Positions 59,270 through 64,000 of a stretch of 64,000 bases of DNA are shown here, piece after piece. Source of the DNA: Chitinophagales bacterium (GTDB lineage: Bacteria > Bacteroidota > Bacteroidia > Chitinophagales > JADIYW01); NCBI GenBank assembly GCA_020636535.1, contig JACJXT010000012.1, positions 496,001 through 560,000 on the forward strand. The letters run 5' to 3'. Made by a program: the position numbers and the translations under genes. How positions within the stretch are numbered: the first letter of the stretch is position 1; each line of letters opens with the position of its first letter. The notes under the pieces were generated by a model that did not search any database, was not told where the DNA came from, and was given only the letters and a program-made list of their open reading frames with translations.

Positions 59270-59311
59270 CGTCATTCCGTAATTTTGAGGAACGAAAAAT
59301 GTACGGAATCT
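59270..59311 (+). repeat. Dispersed 42-base palindromic repeat, CGTCATTCCG type
   Basis: It is identical to the 50031-50072 copy except for one base (GTACGG against ATACGG). It lies between the lipoprotein and flippase genes. Confidence 0.85.
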
Positions 59312-59409
59312 ATCATAGTAAAGTTTGCTGTAAAAACAGAAATAACAACAAATAATAAAATTAATTTCAAAATGTTATATAATTCTTTTCATCTTTACAA
59401 AAAAACAAA

Positions 59410-60894
59410 TTGAGCGTAGTTAAAAAATTAGCTTCCGACACAGTTGTCTATGGTCTGAGTAGCATCATAGCAAGAGTCATTAATTTTTTGTTTGGTTTTC
59501 TAATCATCAAATTTGTAACGCAAGAAGAATTTGGTATTTATACTAATTTTTACGCTTACGCTGGATTTATTTTAATCGTACTAACGCATGGAATGGAAAC
59601 CGCTTTTTTTCGTTTCATCAACAAAGAAGGAGAAAACAAACAAGTTTTTGCAACTGCTTTTTATAGTGTACTTATTGCTGTTGTGTTGTTTATATTGTTT
59701 GCTTTCGGATTTCAAAATAGCATTTCAAATTTTGTAAAAGAATCGCATTTATTTATACAGCTATTTGCTTTAATTATGTCTTTCGATGCATTGGCAGCTA
59801 TTCCTTTTGCTAAGTTAAGAGCAGACAATCGACCATTACAATTTGCCTTTTTAAAAATATTAAATATTGTATTTTTTATTGGATTGTGTTTAGTTTTCTT
59901 CTATAATGTTATTAATGTTTCTACAATTACATTTGGTTGGATTGACAATACAGTATCTACAGTAAGTTATATTTTTATTGCTAATTTATTTGCAAGTTTA
60001 TTAACTTTAGTTTGTTTAATACCAAAACTCAGTGCTATTAAATTTGGATTTAATCTATCACTACACAAAAAAATGTTTGTTTATGCTTTGCCAATTATGC
60101 TTATTGGTTTAGCAGGAATGGTTAATCAAATGTTAGACAGAGTGATTATGGTACATCTTTTACCTTATGATGATGTAACGAACAAAGTTCAATTAGGTAT
60201 TTATGGTTTCAACTACAAATTTGCTATGATTATCAGTATGTTTTTACAAGCATATCGATATGCAGCAGAACCAATATTTTTTAAAGCAGCACAACAAGCA
60301 GATAATAAACAAGTGTATGCCAGAACGATGTTGTTTTTTGTTATTTGTGCTTGTGTTATTTTCTTGTTGATTAATCTGTTTATGCCAATTATACAACAAC
60401 TGTTTTTATGGTATTCACCAAATGCCAAAGCATATTTCGTTGGAGCTAAAATTATTCCAATACTATTAGCAGCATATTTATGTTTTGGTATGTATTTTCA
60501 AATATCTACTTGGTACAAAATAAAAGACAAAACTTATATTGGTGCAATCATTGCTATAGCTGGAGCTGTAATTACTATTGTTTTAAATATTATTCTAGTA
60601 CCAAAATTAGGATATATTGGAGCATCAATCACTACTTTTGTTTGTGCATTTTCTATGCTGTTAATTGGATATATTACAGAGCAAAAATATTATCCAATTC
60701 CATATAATTTAAAACGAATTGCATTGTATATTTTCACTTCATTTGCATTATATGGTTTATTTTTATTGCTCAATCAATCTTCATCACTTATAATAAGTAC
60801 AGCAATTGGTTTCGTTTTATTTACTATTTATTTGTTAATGATTTATTTCTTAGAAGTAAAAACCAAATCCTCTACTTCTCTTAAAAAATCCTAA
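59410..60894 (+). CDS. Polysaccharide flippase (Wzx/MATE-like)
   Basis: This 494-residue protein has about 14 membrane helices of the MVF/MATE-type polysaccharide transport fold, beginning KKLASDTVVYGLSSIIARVINFLFGF. ALPIMLIGLAGMVNQMLDRVIM near 228 and YKFAMIISMFLQAYRYAAEPIFF near 270 are typical. It should flip lipid-linked polysaccharide units from the cytoplasmic to the periplasmic face. The start is a TTG at 59410, because no ATG gives the N-terminus and the family begins with SV(V/L)KKLA. CATCTTTA at 59390-59397 could be its promoter element. dut and a nucleotidyltransferase follow on the same strand. Confidence 0.88.
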   Translation: MSVVKKLASDTVVYGLSSIIARVINFLFGFLIIKFVTQEEFGIYTNFYAYAGFILIVLTHGMETAFFRFINKEGENKQVFATAFYSVLIAVVLFILFAFGFQNSISNFVKESHLFIQLFALIMSFDALAAIPFAKLRADNRPLQFAFLKILNIVFFIGLCLVFFYNVINVSTITFGWIDNTVSTVSYIFIANLFASLLTLVCLIPKLSAIKFGFNLSLHKKMFVYALPIMLIGLAGMVNQMLDRVIMVHLLPYDDVTNKVQLGIYGFNYKFAMIISMFLQAYRYAAEPIFFKAAQQADNKQVYARTMLFFVICACVIFLLINLFMPIIQQLFLWYSPNAKAYFVGAKIIPILLAAYLCFGMYFQISTWYKIKDKTYIGAIIAIAGAVITIVLNIILVPKLGYIGASITTFVCAFSMLLIGYITEQKYYPIPYNLKRIALYIFTSFALYGLFLLLNQSSSLIISTAIGFVLFTIYLLMIYFLEVKTKSSTSLKKS

Positions 60895-61005
60895 CACCAT
60901 ACAAAAACAAGCATTATCCAATTATTTTGCTACTAAAATCATATCTTTGTTTTAACTACTGGCTGATGATTACATCAACTAGTAAAAATCAATAACGATT
61001 AGTAT

Positions 61006-61440
61006 ATGAAAGTAAAAATTGTCAATAACTCAGAAAACGATTTACCAGAATACGAAACTGATGGTTCTGCTGGCTTAGATTTAAGAGCACATCTTCAAGA
61101 ACCAGTAGTATTAAAACCATTGCAAAGAGCTTTAATTCCAACAGGTTTATATTTAGAACTGCCAAACGGTTACGAAGCTCAAGTACGACCAAGAAGTGGT
61201 TTGGCTTTGAAAAAAGGACTTACTGTTTTAAATACACCAGGCACTATTGATTCTGATTATAGAGGCGAAATAAAAATCATAATGATTAATTTGTCTAACG
61301 AAACAACAATTATTAATACTGGCGAACGCATTGCTCAAATGGTAATTGCTAAATACGAAAAAATAAAATTACAAGAAGTAGACGAACTCAACGAAACAAA
61401 AAGAGGCGAAGGTGGTTTCGGACATACAGGAGTAATCTAA
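61006..61440 (+). CDS. dut: dUTP diphosphatase
   Basis: This 144-residue trimeric enzyme hydrolyses dUTP to dUMP, keeping uracil out of DNA and supplying thymidylate synthesis. All five motifs are present: DGSAGLDLRAH (1), RPRSGLALKKGL (2), NTPGTIDSDYRGEI (3), NTGERIAQMVI (4) and RGEGGFGHTGV (5). A TATCTTTG lies about 55 bases upstream. It lies 12 bases before the nucleotidyltransferase. The flippase, dut, nucleotidyltransferase and TPR order is one I associate with other Bacteroidota, so this looks like conserved synteny. Confidence 0.96.
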   Translation: MKVKIVNNSENDLPEYETDGSAGLDLRAHLQEPVVLKPLQRALIPTGLYLELPNGYEAQVRPRSGLALKKGLTVLNTPGTIDSDYRGEIKIIMINLSNETTIINTGERIAQMVIAKYEKIKLQEVDELNETKRGEGGFGHTGVI

Positions 61441-61452
61441 AAAAACAATACA

Positions 61453-62454
61453 ATGAACATTATTATACCTATGGCAGGAAGAGGTACTCGATTAAGACCT
61501 CACACTTTAGTTACGCCAAAACCTTTAGTCAATATTGCAGGCAAACCAATTGTAGAATGGTTGGTAAAAGATTTAATTGCTATTTGTCCTGAAAAAGTAG
61601 AAAACATTGGTTTTATTATTGGCGATTTTGGCACAGCAGTAGAACAACAATTATTAGCAATTGCAGATAGTCTTGGAGCAAAAGGACATATCTTTCATCA
61701 AGAAGTAGCATTAGGAACAGCTCATGCTATTTTGTGTGCTAAAGATTTATTGCAAGGCAAAACAATAGTGGCTTTTGCAGATACTTTGTTTAGGTGCAAT
61801 CAAACCATAGATACGACAAAAGATGGCGTTATCTTTGTACAAAAAGTAGCAGATCCAAAAGCATTTGGCGTAGTAAAATTAAGTAGCGATGGCTATATCA
61901 CCGATTTTGTAGAAAAACCACAAACCTTTGTATCTGATTTAGCAATTATTGGTATCTATTATTTTAAAGACGGAGCATATTTAAATAGCGAATTACAATA
62001 TTTAATTGATAACGAGATTAAAGAAAAAGGCGAATATCAACTAACCAATGCTATGGAAAATATGAAAAACAAAGGCAGTCAGTTTTTTCCAGGTGAAATG
62101 CAAGAGTGGCTCGATTGTGGTAACAAACAAGCAACAGTTTATACCAATCAACGAATGTTAAACATTAAAAAAGATGAATTACAAATTCCTGCTACTATAA
62201 ATAATGTTAATTCTATTATAATACAACCTTGTTTTATTGGCGAAAGCGTTATTTTAGAGAATGCTGTAATTGGACCTAATGTTAGCATTGGCAATAATTC
62301 AGTAATTAAAAATAGTATTATAAATAATTCTTTGATTCAAAATAACACACATATTACCAATAAAGTTTTAAATGAAGCCATGGTTGGTATGTTTGTTAAA
62401 TTAAATGCAGATGCAGAATCGTGGAGTTTAGGTGATTATTCAAGTTCTAACTAA
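61453..62454 (+). CDS. Sugar-phosphate nucleotidyltransferase with beta-helix tail
   Basis: This 333-residue enzyme has the signature MAGRGTRLRPHT (7-18), PKPLVNIAGKP (23-33) and FADTLFRC near 110. ITDFVEKP follows, then EYQLTNAMENMKNKG and EWLDCGNKQATV, typical of glucose-1-phosphate nucleotidyltransferases. Residues about 250-310 form a left-handed beta-helix (ILENAVIGPNVSIGNNSVIKN). The GlmU-type acetyltransferase is not complete. Nucleotide and sugar specificity cannot be assigned from these motifs. It is followed, with only the stop between, by the TPR gene. Cytoplasmic; probably supplies an activated sugar for envelope polysaccharide. Confidence 0.88.
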   Translation: MNIIIPMAGRGTRLRPHTLVTPKPLVNIAGKPIVEWLVKDLIAICPEKVENIGFIIGDFGTAVEQQLLAIADSLGAKGHIFHQEVALGTAHAILCAKDLLQGKTIVAFADTLFRCNQTIDTTKDGVIFVQKVADPKAFGVVKLSSDGYITDFVEKPQTFVSDLAIIGIYYFKDGAYLNSELQYLIDNEIKEKGEYQLTNAMENMKNKGSQFFPGEMQEWLDCGNKQATVYTNQRMLNIKKDELQIPATINNVNSIIIQPCFIGESVILENAVIGPNVSIGNNSVIKNSIINNSLIQNNTHITNKVLNEAMVGMFVKLNADAESWSLGDYSSSN

Positions 62455-64000
62455 ATGACAATAATAAAAAACATAACACTTTTGATGCTTGCCATTGTTT
62501 TGGCAGTACCAAGTTTTGCGAAAGATAAAAAGAGCAAAAAAAATAAAACTACTACAACTACTGTAGAAAAAACAAAAACGCTTACAGCAAAAGAAACACT
62601 ACAACAAGAAACCTTGCTTATAGACGCAATGCAAGACATGATTCTAGGTAATTATGAAGATGCTGTAGTTGGTTTTAATAGAATTTTGCAGAAAGATCCA
62701 ACCAATCATACAGCAATGTACCAGTTGGCTAGAATTTATTACTTAAACCAAAATTACGATTTGGCAATTGTGTATGCAAAGCAATCAATAAAGTACGATA
62801 ATAAAAACGAAAACTATTATTTATACTTAGCAGAAGCGTATAGTCAAAAAGGCAATTTTGAAGAAGCAGCTAATGTATACAAATCACTTATTGACATCAA
62901 TCCAAGAGAGTATAATTACTACTACGATTTAGCTTATTTCTATGCAAAATCTGGCGATATAAAAAAAGCACTAGAAACCTACAATTTACTAGAACAAAAA
63001 ATTGGTATTGATGAAGAATTGGTTTATATCAAACAGAATTTATGGCTTAAAGAAAACAAGTTAGAAGAAGCAGTAAACGATATAGAAAAACTCATCAAAC
63101 AAAATCCAGATAATGAAAATTATTATTTGATGATGGGTGAATTGTACGAATCTAAAGAGTTGTACAATCAAGCATTAAGCACTTATCAAAGACTGTTAGA
63201 TAGAAGTCCAGATAATGCCATGGCAATTACTTATATAGCAGAAGTATATAGAAAACAAGGCGACGAAACCAAGTATAACAATTACATTAAAAAATTATTT
63301 GAAAACAAAAACATAGACATCGATACTAAAATCATCACCTTATTGCCTTTGTTTGAAAAGTTAGATGTTGGTACAGATGAAGACAAAAAAGAAATCCAAC
63401 AAATCTTGTTAGATATGTCAGAAACGCTGCTACAACTTTATCCAAATAATGTAAAAACAATTGCAACAAGAGCAGATGTATTATACAATATCGATAAAAA
63501 AGAAGAAGCACTTGCATTATACGAAAAAGCAATTAGCTACGATTCTGTTCCTAGTACCATTTGGTTGCAAACTTATATTTTATGTTCTGAATTAAATGAC
63601 ACACTTGGATTAGAAAAGAATTCGGCTTTAGGTATGGAAAAAAATCCAGAGAATCCATTTGGTTATTTTTACAATGCCATTGCCAATCAACAATTAAAAA
63701 ATTATAGCAAAGCATACCATGCCATTCAAGCTGGTTTAAATACAGAAAAAGAAAGCAATCCATTAAACTATCAGTTAAAATTGCAAATGCTTACTACGCT
63801 TGGCGACATTGCTTACGAAGCAAAAAAGTACAACACGATGGACAGTGCTTACGAAGCAGCTTTAGAAATTGATGCTAATAATGCAACTACACTCAACAAC
63901 TATGCTTATTATTTGTCTTTAAGATATGAACAACTAGAAAAAGCAGAAAAAATGAGTAGAAAAGCAAACTTACTAGAAGTAAACAATTCTGCTTTTATAG
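62455..64000 (+). CDS. Periplasmic TPR-repeat protein (cut by the window end)
   Basis: The start ATG 62455 follows directly after the upstream stop. The first 515 codons lie in the window. The N-terminus MTIIKNITLLMLAIVLAVPS is a signal peptide, followed by FAKDKKSKKNK and a Thr/Lys-rich spacer. From about residue 62 tetratricopeptide repeats run to the window end. Examples are NYEDAVVGFNRILQKDPTNH, KGNFEEAANVYKSLIDINPR and SKELYNQALSTYQRLLDRSP, each about 34 residues with A and P at set positions. It probably acts as an envelope scaffold, in the same operon as the nucleotidyltransferase. The C-terminus is unseen. Confidence 0.85.
   Translation, partial: MTIIKNITLLMLAIVLAVPSFAKDKKSKKNKTTTTTVEKTKTLTAKETLQQETLLIDAMQDMILGNYEDAVVGFNRILQKDPTNHTAMYQLARIYYLNQNYDLAIVYAKQSIKYDNKNENYYLYLAEAYSQKGNFEEAANVYKSLIDINPREYNYYYDLAYFYAKSGDIKKALETYNLLEQKIGIDEELVYIKQNLWLKENKLEEAVNDIEKLIKQNPDNENYYLMMGELYESKELYNQALSTYQRLLDRSPDNAMAITYIAEVYRKQGDETKYNNYIKKLFENKNIDIDTKIITLLPLFEKLDVGTDEDKKEIQQILLDMSETLLQLYPNNVKTIATRADVLYNIDKKEEALALYEKAISYDSVPSTIWLQTYILCSELNDTLGLEKNSALGMEKNPENPFGYFYNAIANQQLKNYSKAYHAIQAGLNTEKESNPLNYQLKLQMLTTLGDIAYEAKKYNTMDSAYEAALEIDANNATTLNNYAYYLSLRYEQLEKAEKMSRKANLLEVNNSAFI

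Overview
This AT-rich window (roughly 30% G+C by eye) comes from a chromosome of a Bacteroidota bacterium. The evidence is a PorP/SprF-family protein of type IX secretion, mevalonate-pathway genes, many secreted or lipid-anchored proteins, and promoters of the TAnnTTTG type. Placement below phylum is not secure. I see no rRNA, tRNA, CRISPR array, insertion sequence or prophage. Genes are dense, on both strands, and mostly housekeeping.

Layout. 1-8.6 kb: the tail of a Fic-like gene, two tandem acyl-CoA ligases, a RecB/AddA-like helicase-nuclease and a PhoB/PhoR-type pair. 8.7-16.6 kb: sugar-nucleotide genes (rmlA, galE), a VapBC pair, an AmgK-like kinase fused to a RapZ C-terminal domain and overlapping a MurU-like nucleotidyltransferase, a repetitive secreted protein and a glycosyltransferase. 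16.7-24 kb: dnaN, a Fic protein with a C-terminal DNA-binding segment and two matching operator-like inverted repeats, a double-AAA+ protein, thiL, a predicted sigma-54 small RNA and a serine hydrolase. 24-33.9 kb: mvaD, mevalonate kinase, ligA, ppk1, metF and an ECF sigma/anti-sigma pair. 33.9-43 kb: O-antigen ligase, glycosyltransferase, nadD, nadA, scpA, a deacetylase-like protein and PorP/SprF. 43-53 kb: mnmG, envelope lipoproteins, ridA and uvrB. 53-64 kb: lipoproteins, yqeY, a small MscS, a YgjP-like metalloprotease, a flippase, dut, a nucleotidyltransferase and a TPR protein cut by the window edge.

Working together. Many genes serve the envelope: nucleotide-sugar synthesis, glycosyltransfer, flipping, ligation, possible cell-wall sugar recycling and outer-membrane lipoproteins. 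A second theme is chromosome replication and segregation: dnaN, ligA, uvrB, scpA, mnmG and three parS-like sites at 41.9-43.1 kb. Together with a 514-bp non-coding AT-rich stretch carrying DnaA-box-like sequences (36837-37350), these suggest the window lies near the replication origin.

The most unusual observations are: the sigma-54 promoter plus terminator unit that predicts a small RNA of about 79 nt; the paired operator-like repeats upstream of and inside the fic gene; the AmgK-RapZ fusion coupled to MurU; the parS cluster; dispersed palindromic repeats, two of which lie within the O-antigen ligase reading frame; and many promoters placed so close to start codons that leaderless transcripts are expected.
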